Source: Novosphingobium sp. UBA6272 (lineage in GTDB: Bacteria > Pseudomonadota > Alphaproteobacteria > Sphingomonadales > Sphingomonadaceae). From it: a stretch of DNA of 41,608 bases. The notes beneath the pieces were generated by a model. The model saw only the letters and a program-made list of their open reading frames with translations, made no database searches and was not told where the DNA came from. Positions 32,188-40,197 of this stretch are shown piece by piece. Numbering within the stretch: the stretch's first letter is position 1; the number at the start of each line of letters is the position of its first letter. Where the stretch lies: the NCBI RefSeq assembly GCF_002440635.1, contig NZ_DJUW01000031.1, positions 1 through 41,608 of the forward strand, in the 5' to 3' direction. Made by a program: the position numbers and the translations under genes.

Positions 32188-34002
32188 CTAGCCCCGGCTG
32201 AGCGGCGCGCAGGCCTCTTTCAACCAGGCCAGCGCCGCACCTTCCAGCTGCGGGGCGAGGATCGTCTCGACCTGGGCGTGGTAATCGTCCCACCACTTGA
32301 GCTCTTCGCGGGTCAGCAGGGCGGTTTCGACCAGTGTCTTGTCGATCGGGGCCCAGGTCAGGTTCTCGAACCCGAAGTATTCGCCTTCCGCTCCGGCAAT
32401 CTCGCGGCGTTCGACCAGCACCAGATTCTCGATCCGGATTCCGAAATCGCCGGCCTTGTAATAGCCGGGCTCGTTCGAAAGGATCATGCCGGGGAGCAGC
32501 TCGGTGCCGGTTCCGGCCTGGCCGCCGCTGGCCTTGGCGATCCGCTGCGGACCTTCGTGGACCGAAAGGAAGCTGCCGACCCCATGGCCGGTGCCGTGGG
32601 CATAGTCGACCCCGGCCTGCCACAGCGCATAGCGCGCGCAGGTATCGAGCTGGGCGCCGACCGTGCCTTTGGGGAACACCGCCAGCGCCAGCATGATGTG
32701 GCCCTTGAGCACGCGGGTGAAGCGGTCCTTGTGCTCGGCGGTCGGCTCACCCGGCCCGACCCAGACGGTGCGGGTGATATCGGTGGTCCCGTCGAGGTAC
32801 TGCCCGCCCGAGTCGACCAGGTAGATCGAATTGGGGGCGATGGTCAGGTTGGATTCCTCATCGACCCGGTAATGCGGGCTGGCGGCGTGCGGCCCCGCGG
32901 CCGAGATCGTATCGAACGACAGATCGCGCAGCAGGTCGCTCTCATCGCGGAAGGCGCGCAGCTTGGCCGCAGCGGAAAGTTCGGTCTCGCCGCCCTTGGG
33001 AGCTTCGACGCTCAGCCAATGGAGGAATTTCGCAATCGCCGCGCCGTCGCGGGACTGGGCGGCGCGCTGGCCGGCCTGCTCGACCGGGTTCTTCTGCGCC
33101 TTGGGCAGCACGGTCGGGTCGGTGATCTCGACTACCTGCGCTCCGGCTCCGCTCAGCACGCCGAATACGGCCTGGACCGAGCGTTCCGGATCGACCGCGA
33201 CCTTCTTTCCGGCGAGCGCCTGCAATTGCGGCACGAAGGCTTCGCGCGGGCGGATGGTGACCGCATTGCCCAGGTGGGCGCGCAGTTCGGGCGTGACCTT
33301 TTCCTCGGCGATGAACAGCTCGGCCGTGCCGTCGGCATGGGCCAGCACGAACGACAGCGCCACGGGGGTGCGATCGACATCGGTGCCGCGCAGGTTGAGC
33401 AGCCATGCCACCCCGTCCAGTGCCGAGACGACCGCGGCATCAAGGCCCTTGGCGCTCAGCCATTCGGCCACCTGGCTGCGTTTGGCCTCGCTCGACTGGC
33501 CGGCATATTCGTTGCCGTGGACCAGCGCCGGGGCCGGCGAGGGCGCGGGCTGGTCGGCCCAGATCGCGTCGATCGGATTTCCGTCGACCGGTTCGAGCGT
33601 GGCGCCTTTGGCCTGCAGCGCCCTGGCGGTTGCTTCGGCCCAGGGCTTGCCATGGAGCCAAGGGTCGAACCCGATCTTCATTCCCGAAGCGGCATTGTCC
33701 GCCAGCCAGGCCGCCACCGTGGTTTCCAGCGAGGACTGGTATTCGAACAGGCGTCCATCGACCTGCTCGCGCACTTGCAGCGTATAGCGACCGTCAACAA
33801 AGATCGCCGCCTTGTCGCCCAGTACCGCCGCGGTTCCGGCCGATCCGCCAAAGCCGGTCAGCCAGGCCAGCCGCTGGGCATAGGCGCCGACATATTCGCT
33901 CATATGCTCGTCAGAGATCGGGATCACGAACCCATCGAGCCCGCGGGTCTTCAGTTCCTTGCGCAGTGCATCGAGGCGCGCTTCATGGGTATTCATCAGC
34001 AT
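32188..34002 (-). CDS. Aminopeptidase P-family (M24B) peptidase
   Basis: A 604-residue enzyme of the large Xaa-Pro aminopeptidase type with two creatinase-like N-terminal domains and a C-terminal pita-bread catalytic domain. The metal-site blocks are visible: VDSGGQYLDGTTDITRTV (two Asp), GTGHGVGSFLSVHEGP (His), LSNEPGYY (Glu) and the late ENLVLVE (Glu). It removes N-terminal residues ahead of proline, in the cytoplasm since no signal peptide is seen. The ATG at 34000-34002 is favoured because AAGGA lies about 10 nt before it; ATG 33996 is an alternative. The oligopeptidase gene diverges only 38 bp away, so the promoters must overlap. Confidence 0.9.
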   Translation of the reverse strand: MLMNTHEARLDALRKELKTRGLDGFVIPISDEHMSEYVGAYAQRLAWLTGFGGSAGTAAVLGDKAAIFVDGRYTLQVREQVDGRLFEYQSSLETTVAAWLADNAASGMKIGFDPWLHGKPWAEATARALQAKGATLEPVDGNPIDAIWADQPAPSPAPALVHGNEYAGQSSEAKRSQVAEWLSAKGLDAAVVSALDGVAWLLNLRGTDVDRTPVALSFVLAHADGTAELFIAEEKVTPELRAHLGNAVTIRPREAFVPQLQALAGKKVAVDPERSVQAVFGVLSGAGAQVVEITDPTVLPKAQKNPVEQAGQRAAQSRDGAAIAKFLHWLSVEAPKGGETELSAAAKLRAFRDESDLLRDLSFDTISAAGPHAASPHYRVDEESNLTIAPNSIYLVDSGGQYLDGTTDITRTVWVGPGEPTAEHKDRFTRVLKGHIMLALAVFPKGTVGAQLDTCARYALWQAGVDYAHGTGHGVGSFLSVHEGPQRIAKASGGQAGTGTELLPGMILSNEPGYYKAGDFGIRIENLVLVERREIAGAEGEYFGFENLTWAPIDKTLVETALLTREELKWWDDYHAQVETILAPQLEGAALAWLKEACAPLSRG

Positions 34003-34040
34003 GGCTTGCAGTCCTTCTGACCCCACCATAGAGCGAGGGC

Positions 34041-36095
34041 ATGAGCATTGCCACACCCCCTGTTGCCGCAAAGAAATCCCACAGCGTGACCCATCACGGG
34101 ATCACCGTGACCGACGATTACGCCTGGCTGCGCGATCCGAACTATCCGGAGGTGACCGATCCCGCGATCCTTGCGCACCTCAATGCCGAAAACGCCTGGT
34201 TCGAAAGCCGCATGGCCGGGCAGCAGGGGCGGATCGACGCATTGTTCAAGGAAATGCGCGCGCGGATCAAGGAGGCTGACAAGTCGGTCCCGCAGAAGGA
34301 CGGCGATCATCTCTACTGGATCGAGTTCGAGGAAGGCGCCGAATACAAGAAGTGGTGGCGCCGCCCGGTAACTGGCGGACCCGACGAGCTTGTGCTCGAC
34401 GAGGTCGCCCTGGCCGAGGGCCACGAATACTTCCGGCTCGGTGCGATCTCGGTCTCGATGGACGGCAAAATGCTGGCCTGGTCGGTTGACGATAATGGGT
34501 CCGAGCGGTTTACAGCGCGGTTCAAGAACCTTGAGACCGGGGAAATCCTGCCCGACGAGATTCCGGGAACCCTGTCCAGCCTGGTCTGGGTCGCCGGGGA
34601 TAAGGCTGTGGTCTATTCGCTCGCCAACGAGCAGTGGCGGACCGACAATGCCAGGCTGCACTGGCTGGGCCAGCCGCCAAGCAGCGATATCGAGCTGTAT
34701 CACGAAGACGACGAAGGCTTTCGCGTTGGTGCTTCGCTGTCAGCCAACGAGGAATGGCTGATCATCTCAACCTCGGACCACGAAACCAGCGAAGTGCGGG
34801 TGGTGCCGGCGAACGACCCGCTGGGCGCCCAGCGGCTGATCTGGCCGCGTCAGACCGGGGTGGAATACGATGTGGATCTGATCGAAGACATCGTCTTCAT
34901 CCATTCGAACAAGACTCACGAGAATTTCAGCATCGTCTTTGGCCCGCTGGCCGAACCGGAAACCACCGCGCCACTGGTTGAAGGCAGCGATGACGTCTAC
35001 CTGACCGGATTCGACCTGTTTGAGCAATTCTGGGTGGTCGAAAGCCGGGTCCGCGGGCTCGACCGGGTCGAGGTGCGCTATTACGGCGAGCCGGAGCGGG
35101 TCGAGCCAATCGAATTTCCCGAAGCGAGTTATTCGGCAGGCCTGGGCGACAATCCCGAATGGGCGGTGGACAAGCTGCGGCTGTCCTATGAATCGATGGT
35201 CAGCCCGGCTTCGGTGCTGGAATACGATGTAGCCGCCCGGACCATGACCACCCTCAAGGTCCAGGAAATCCCCTCGGGCTACGATGCCTCGCTCTATGCC
35301 ACCGAACGATTGGAGATTGCGGCACGTGATGGCACGGCGATCCCGGTTTCGATCGTCTATCGCAAGGATCGCGCGGCGGGCGGACCGCTCCATCTCTATG
35401 GCTACGGCGCCTATGGCATCGCCATCGATCCGGGTTTCTCGACCACGCGCCTCAGCCTGGTCGATCGCGGTTTTGCCTATGCCATCGCCCACATCCGCGG
35501 CGGCGACGATCTGGGTCGGGCCTGGTACAAGGCGGGCAAGCTGGAAGCGCGCACCAACACCTTCACCGATTTCGTCGACGTCGCGCAGGGCCTGATCGAG
35601 CGCGGCTATACCCAGGCCGGGCGGATCAGCATTTCGGGCGGATCGGCCGGGGGCGAGCTGATGGGCGCGGTGATCAATTCCGATCCCCAGCTGTGGGGCG
35701 CGGTTGTGGCGCATGTGCCGTTTGTCGACGTGCTGGCGACCATGCTCGATCCCACCCTGCCGCTGACCCCGGGCGAATGGCCCGAATGGGGAAATCCGAT
35801 CGAGGACCAGGCGGCGTTCGAACTGATCCGCTCGTACTCGCCCTACGATCAGGTCAAGCCTCAGGCTTATCCGCCGCTGTTGGTCACCGCCGGGCTCAAC
35901 GACCCGCGGGTGACCTATTGGGAACCGGCCAAATGGGTCGCAAAGCTGCGCGAGCTCAAGACTGATGACAACGAGTTGCTGCTCAAGACCAACATGGGCG
36001 CCGGGCATGGCGGCAAGTCGGGCCGGTTCGAAAGCCTGAAGGAGACGGCCGAGGAGTTTGCCTTCATCCTGTGGCAGCTGGGGGTGGAGGGTTGA
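34041..36095 (+). CDS. ptrB: Oligopeptidase B-type serine peptidase (S9A)
   Basis: A 684-residue prolyl-oligopeptidase-family enzyme. The N-terminal part (HGITVTDDYAWLRDPNYPEV) and the propeller domain to about residue 410 are followed by an alpha/beta hydrolase domain. The triad is Ser535 in SGGSAGGEL, Asp621 in LNDPRV and His656 in GAGHGG. The length and the YAWLRD motif match oligopeptidase B, which cuts short peptides after Arg or Lys; acidic residues that bind basic side chains were not checked individually. No signal peptide is present, so it is cytoplasmic. It diverges from the aminopeptidase P gene, and the two may jointly process peptides. Confidence 0.9.
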   Translation: MSIATPPVAAKKSHSVTHHGITVTDDYAWLRDPNYPEVTDPAILAHLNAENAWFESRMAGQQGRIDALFKEMRARIKEADKSVPQKDGDHLYWIEFEEGAEYKKWWRRPVTGGPDELVLDEVALAEGHEYFRLGAISVSMDGKMLAWSVDDNGSERFTARFKNLETGEILPDEIPGTLSSLVWVAGDKAVVYSLANEQWRTDNARLHWLGQPPSSDIELYHEDDEGFRVGASLSANEEWLIISTSDHETSEVRVVPANDPLGAQRLIWPRQTGVEYDVDLIEDIVFIHSNKTHENFSIVFGPLAEPETTAPLVEGSDDVYLTGFDLFEQFWVVESRVRGLDRVEVRYYGEPERVEPIEFPEASYSAGLGDNPEWAVDKLRLSYESMVSPASVLEYDVAARTMTTLKVQEIPSGYDASLYATERLEIAARDGTAIPVSIVYRKDRAAGGPLHLYGYGAYGIAIDPGFSTTRLSLVDRGFAYAIAHIRGGDDLGRAWYKAGKLEARTNTFTDFVDVAQGLIERGYTQAGRISISGGSAGGELMGAVINSDPQLWGAVVAHVPFVDVLATMLDPTLPLTPGEWPEWGNPIEDQAAFELIRSYSPYDQVKPQAYPPLLVTAGLNDPRVTYWEPAKWVAKLRELKTDDNELLLKTNMGAGHGGKSGRFESLKETAEEFAFILWQLGVEG

Positions 36096-36101
36096 TGGGG
36101 C

Positions 36102-36231
36102 TCACCCGAAGAACCGAAGAGGTTGCCTGGTGCCGAAGGCTCGGCGATTCGAAAGTGCCCTGCCTTGGCGGCGAGGCTGGATTGCGACCGCGGCATCGCC
36201 GCAAGCCGAACGTCTTCGGTTCTTCGGGTGA
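36102..36231. repeat. Inverted repeat with perfect 19-bp arms
   Basis: TCACCCGAAGAACCGAAGA (36102-36120) and its exact reverse complement (36213-36231) surround a 92-bp core containing small GC hairpins such as GCGGCATCGCCGC. The element fills the gap between ptrB and the thioesterase, and its right end (GGGTGA) lies 6 nt before the next ATG. A REP/MITE-like intergenic repeat is likely. No flanking duplication is visible. Confidence 0.83.
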
Positions 36232-36237
36232 ATCCAA

Positions 36238-36657
36238 ATGACCAACCGCCACACAATCACCTTCACTGCCCAGCCCGAGCACATCGACGAGCTTGGCCAT
36301 GTCAACAACGCGGTCTGGGTCGACTGGATCCAGCAGATCGCCACCGCGCACTGGTCGGCCGTCGCCGCGCCGGAGCACCAGGCGGCCTACATCTGGGTCG
36401 TGACCCGGCACGAGATCGACTATCGCGGCAATGTCGGTCCGGGCGAAACGGTGACGGCGGAGACCTTTATCCCGCGCGCGCCGAGCGGGGCACGGTTCGA
36501 CCGGCGGGTCGATTTTCGCGATGGGGCGGGCAAGGTGATCGTCAGCGCCAATACCACCTGGGCGATGATCGACCGGGCCAGCGGGCGGCTCGCCCGGGTC
36601 CGCGAGGATGTTACGGCTCCGTTCCGGCCGTTTGCCGAGGAAACTGATCCGGCCTAG
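36238..36657 (+). CDS. Acyl-CoA thioesterase, 4HBT hot-dog family
   Basis: A 139-residue single hot-dog protein. The 4-hydroxybenzoyl-CoA-thioesterase signature HIDELGHVNNAVWVDW at 15-30 contains the catalytic Asp17. The second strand group (TRHEIDYRGNVGPGETV) is also typical. It hydrolyses acyl-CoA thioesters in the cytoplasm, with unknown chain preference. Its ATG is immediately downstream of the 19-bp inverted repeat, and the only ribosome-site-like sequence, GGGTGA, belongs to that repeat. It converges on the diguanylate cyclase gene and their stop codons share CTAG (36654-36657). Confidence 0.9.
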   Translation: MTNRHTITFTAQPEHIDELGHVNNAVWVDWIQQIATAHWSAVAAPEHQAAYIWVVTRHEIDYRGNVGPGETVTAETFIPRAPSGARFDRRVDFRDGAGKVIVSANTTWAMIDRASGRLARVREDVTAPFRPFAEETDPA

Positions 36658-38393
36658 GCCGCGGCAGGACGGCGCAGTTCGCGGTGGCGGTCGAAGATCT
36701 GCAGCCGCTCGCAGACCATCCGGTTCCGCCCGGCCCGTTTGGCCTGATAAAGCAACCCGTCGGCCCTGGCATAGATCGCGGCGAAGCTGGCGTCGGGCAT
36801 CACCTGCGCCGGGATTTCGACAATCCCCATCGATGCCGTAACCGGGCGATCGAGCCCCGGGACTTCCTGGGCGATCCGCGCGGTGATCGCCTGGCGGATC
36901 CGCTCGGCGCGCTGGACCATGTCGGGTCCGCGCAAGACCAGCATGAATTCCTCGCCGCCCATTCGCATCGGCAGGATGTCATCGTCCTCTGGTAAGGCGG
37001 CGGCGACCACCTTGAGCACCGTATCGCCCACCGCATGGCCGAAGCGATCATTGACCGCCTTGAAATGGTCGAGATCGAGCAGCGCCAGCGTCTCGAAGCC
37101 GTCGCTGCGCAGTGCGGCAAAACGGCTTTCGATGGTGCGGCGGTTGAGCAGCCCGGTCAGCGGATCGCGTTCGGCGAGACGCGCCATTTCACCCGCGCGC
37201 AGGCGGTGCGTATCACGATCGCGGCGCAGCTGGATGAAACGGTCGGCGATGGCAATCGAACCGATCAGCACTTCGAGCCCGATTGCAATGCGCTGGGCGA
37301 TGAACAGTTCCATTGGTTCGTTTTGGAGGCCAAAAGCTCCGGCGGTGATCTGCCAGATACCGGTTGCAACCAGCGGCAGCCACGATGCGATCAGGAATTT
37401 GACCGCGCGGCTGCCGCGTTTCAGCGCTGCGCCCATGGCCCAGATCATGACGCCAATTACCACCAGCCAATTGGCGAAGTAGATGGCAAGACCGCGGCTC
37501 TGCAGCCAGTCGATCGTCGCAACGAAAAAGCCGCCGTTGAACACTAGCCATAGCGCGGTCTGGCGCAGGGCGCGGCGATGCGCATCATCCAGCTTGTCAC
37601 GCTCGATGAAGTCGCTGGCCATCATCAGTGCCGACGCCGCTCCGCCGCAAAATGTGAGCGCGATCAACAACGAAATGGAGCCAACCGGCAGAGGGGCGAC
37701 CAGCGGAGTCAGGCCTGAAGTTATCGTGGCGTGCAGCAGCATGAAGCCGACAACACTGACATGCCACAGCAGGAACCGGTCCCGCAGCGCGCGGTACAGT
37801 GCCAGGTTGAAAAACAGCGGAACCAGCAGCACCCCGCACAGGATCGCAATCCAGATCTGTTCGCCGCGCAGCAGCGACTGCACCTTGGCGTGAAGGCGGG
37901 TTTCGCTAACCAGCGTGGTGACGGTTGGACCGACATATTCGAGCGTCAGCCGCCGCGCGCGCTCGCCTCCTTCGGGCAGAACCATGGCCTGGCCCATGTG
38001 CCCCTTCGGGCTGAAATCATGCATCGAGCGCTGATGGCGCCCGATACTGCCGTCGGATCGCTCGATCTCGATCTGCAAGGCTTCGAAGCGGGCCAGCCGG
38101 GTCGTAAGCTCGGCCGGAACCTGCCCGTCAATGCCAAGATCGAAGCGCAGCAGGACGTGGCGCTGCGCCGCGCTCCAGTCACGGTCGCCGCAGGTCCAGC
38201 CCTGGTTCGAATTGCGCAAGAGATCGGCCTGCGTCCGGGTATCGGCTGCGGCATGGCATGCTGGCGGCAGTCCGCCTTCGCCAGCCTTGGCCATTGCCGG
38301 TTCGGTCATGCCGAACAGGGCCACCATAACGACGGCCAGAAACCACAGGGCGCCACGGGTCAACGTGGGTGAAAAGGTGCGGCCGGCATCCAT
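36654..38393 (-). CDS. Membrane diguanylate cyclase with 7TM sensor
   Basis: A 579-residue protein: a signal-like hydrophobic start, a periplasmic 7TMR-DISM-type extracellular domain to about 175, seven membrane helices at about 180-385, a short coiled linker and a C-terminal GGDEF domain. The active-site motif is GGEEF at 479-483 in RMGGEEFMLVL, with RDPLTGLLNRR at the front of the domain. It should make cyclic di-GMP. The inhibitory I-site RxxD is absent, with DDDI at that place, so product inhibition by that route is unlikely. ATG 38393 is preferred over a TTG two codons earlier; no good ribosome site is seen. The external ligand is unknown. Confidence 0.9.
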   Translation of the reverse strand: MDAGRTFSPTLTRGALWFLAVVMVALFGMTEPAMAKAGEGGLPPACHAAADTRTQADLLRNSNQGWTCGDRDWSAAQRHVLLRFDLGIDGQVPAELTTRLARFEALQIEIERSDGSIGRHQRSMHDFSPKGHMGQAMVLPEGGERARRLTLEYVGPTVTTLVSETRLHAKVQSLLRGEQIWIAILCGVLLVPLFFNLALYRALRDRFLLWHVSVVGFMLLHATITSGLTPLVAPLPVGSISLLIALTFCGGAASALMMASDFIERDKLDDAHRRALRQTALWLVFNGGFFVATIDWLQSRGLAIYFANWLVVIGVMIWAMGAALKRGSRAVKFLIASWLPLVATGIWQITAGAFGLQNEPMELFIAQRIAIGLEVLIGSIAIADRFIQLRRDRDTHRLRAGEMARLAERDPLTGLLNRRTIESRFAALRSDGFETLALLDLDHFKAVNDRFGHAVGDTVLKVVAAALPEDDDILPMRMGGEEFMLVLRGPDMVQRAERIRQAITARIAQEVPGLDRPVTASMGIVEIPAQVMPDASFAAIYARADGLLYQAKRAGRNRMVCERLQIFDRHRELRRPAAA

Positions 38394-38489
38394 GCGCAAG
38401 GGTATAGGATGCCGGCCATGCCAATTGGTGACATGAACTGGTTAACGGCAGGCCAAGGATTGGCCGTGCCCTTGTTTAGCTTTCGCGCG

Positions 38490-39605
38490 TTAGGCCAGAA
38501 TTTCGCTTAGCGGAACATGGTCATAACCCAGGTCGCGGGCCACGGCTTCGTAGGTCACCTTGCCCTCGTGGACGTTAAGGCCCGCAGCCAGATGCGGGTT
38601 GGCGCGCAGCGCCTCCTTCCAGCCCAGATCGGCGATCCGCAGGGCGTGCGGCAGGGTCACGTTGTTGAGCGCATAGGTGCTGGTCCGCGCCACCGCGCCG
38701 GGCATATTGGCGACACAGTAATGGACGATCCCGTCGACGACATAGGTCGGGTCGGCATGGGTGGTGGCATGACTGGTTTCAAAGCAGCCGCCCTGATCGA
38801 TCGCGACGTCCACAAGGACCGCACCCGGCTTCATCGTGCCGAGCATGTCGCGGGTCACCAGCTTGGGTGCCGAAGCGCCGGGAACCAGCACTGCACCGAT
38901 CACCAGGTCAGCCTCCGAGACTTCGCTGGCGAGCGCAGCACGGCCCGAATAGAGCGTGCGCGCGCGGCCTTCGAAATGGCTGTCGAGCCGCTCCAGTACG
39001 CCAGGATCGCGATCAAGGATCGTCACATCGGCGCCCAGCCCGACCGCCATCTGCGCGGCGTTGAAGCCGACCACGCCGCCTCCGATCACCACGACCTTGG
39101 CCGGCAGCACGCCCGGAACCCCGCCCAGCAGCACGCCGCGACCGCCATTGGCCTTTTCCAGCGCGGTCGCTCCGGCCTGGATGCTCATCCGCCCGGCGAC
39201 CTGGCTCATCGGCTTGAGCAGCGGCAGCGAATTGTCCGCACCGGTCACGGTTTCATAGGCGATCGCGGTGACGCCCGACTTGACGAGGTCGGCGGTCTGT
39301 TCGGGATCAGGGGCGAGGTGCAGGTAGGTGTAGAGGATCTGGCCCTTGCGCAGCTGCGCGCGCTCGACCGCCTGCGGTTCCTTGACCTTCACCACCATTT
39401 CGCATTCCGCGAACACTTCGGCGGCAGTGGCCTTGATCACGGCCCCGGCGGCTACGTAGCCGGCATCGCTGGCACCAATGCCATTGCCGGCGCCGGTTTC
39501 GACCCAGACTTCGTGACCATGGGCGACCAGTTCGCGGGCGCTTTCCGGGGTCAGACCGACCCGGTATTCGTGGTTCTTGATTTCCTTGACGGTACCGACG
39601 CGCAT
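38490..39605 (-). CDS. ald: Alanine dehydrogenase
   Basis: A 371-residue NAD-dependent enzyme interconverting L-alanine and pyruvate plus ammonia. MRVGTVKEIKNHEYRVGLTP is the invariant N-terminus. Lys75 (VKVKEP) and His96 (YLHLAPD) are the substrate-binding and catalytic residues, and VVVIGGGVVG near 169-178 binds NAD. The frame is open upstream to 39881, but that extension crosses the divergent regulator gene; ATG 39605 has AAGGAG 8 nt before it. An Lrp/AsnC gene diverges 133 bp away and probably controls it in response to alanine or another amino acid. Its role is alanine catabolism and nitrogen supply. Confidence 0.95.
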   Translation of the reverse strand: MRVGTVKEIKNHEYRVGLTPESARELVAHGHEVWVETGAGNGIGASDAGYVAAGAVIKATAAEVFAECEMVVKVKEPQAVERAQLRKGQILYTYLHLAPDPEQTADLVKSGVTAIAYETVTGADNSLPLLKPMSQVAGRMSIQAGATALEKANGGRGVLLGGVPGVLPAKVVVIGGGVVGFNAAQMAVGLGADVTILDRDPGVLERLDSHFEGRARTLYSGRAALASEVSEADLVIGAVLVPGASAPKLVTRDMLGTMKPGAVLVDVAIDQGGCFETSHATTHADPTYVVDGIVHYCVANMPGAVARTSTYALNNVTLPHALRIADLGWKEALRANPHLAAGLNVHEGKVTYEAVARDLGYDHVPLSEILA

Positions 39606-39738
39606 CGGGCCTCTCCTTGACATAGTCTGACGGAAGGATACGCCGCAATTGCGCGAATGTTTCACCAAAGTTTGGCTATGAATTTCGTCGTGACGGTGAT
39701 AATTTCCGATTTTGCGAGGCAATACGGAATTATATCCC
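39606..39738. promoter_or_regulatory. Divergent ald / Lrp-family control region
   Basis: A 133-bp AT-rich intergenic region between divergent starts, rich in A/T runs (AATTTC, GATAATTTCC, GGAATTATATCCC) compared with its GC-rich surroundings. It holds the 10-bp palindrome CGCAATTGCG (39644-39653). The layout is the usual one for an Lrp-type regulator acting on its neighbour and itself; binding sites are not individually identifiable. Confidence 0.5.
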
Positions 39739-40197
39739 ATGGACCGCAACGATATCCTGATTCTGGAAGCGCTGCAGAAGGATTCGTCGCGTTCGATTGC
39801 CGAACTGGCCGAGCTCGCGGGGGTTTCGGCCTCGGCCTGCCACCGCCGGATCAAGGCGCTGGAAGCGGCGGGGATCGTCACCGGCTATGCCGCGCAGCTC
39901 GACCCGCAGGCGCTCGGGCTCAAGCTGCAGGCCTTCGTCGAGATCACCCTGACCAGCCAGAGCCGCGAGGCGATGGAGCGGTTCGAACGGGCCGTGGCCG
40001 ATTTCGACGAGATCCTCGATTGCCACCTGATGGCCGGCCACGCCGACTATCTGCTGCGGGTCGCCGCGCGCGATCTGGAACAGTATGACCGGATCCACCG
40101 CGATTGCCTCGCCGCACTGCCCGGAGTTTCCTCGATGCGCTCAGCCTTCGCGATCCGCCGGATCAAGCGCTGGCAGGGGTATCCGGTGCGGGGTTAG
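39739..40197 (+). CDS. Lrp/AsnC-family transcriptional regulator
   Basis: A 152-residue regulator. The N-terminal helix-turn-helix (about 1-55) reads DILILEALQKDSSRSIAELA then ASACHRRIKALEAAGIV. The C-terminal RAM (effector-binding) domain covers about 60-145 with the ligand-loop region DCHLMAGHADYLLRV. ATG 39739 is chosen as the family start; an upstream in-frame codon at 39712 adds nine unrelated residues. Being divergent from ald, it most likely activates ald when alanine or another amino acid is plentiful. Its stop overlaps the stop of the convergent kinase gene by 4 bp. Confidence 0.93.
   Translation: MDRNDILILEALQKDSSRSIAELAELAGVSASACHRRIKALEAAGIVTGYAAQLDPQALGLKLQAFVEITLTSQSREAMERFERAVADFDEILDCHLMAGHADYLLRVAARDLEQYDRIHRDCLAALPGVSSMRSAFAIRRIKRWQGYPVRG

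Noticed and set aside
32278..34020. 580-codon plus-strand frame opposite aminopeptidase P
   Set aside because: The minus-strand peptidase carries all metal-binding blocks, and the antisense frame has none.
39606..39881. N-terminal extension of alanine dehydrogenase
   Set aside because: It would cross the divergent Lrp-type gene, and the invariant enzyme N-terminus starts at 39605 behind a strong ribosome site.
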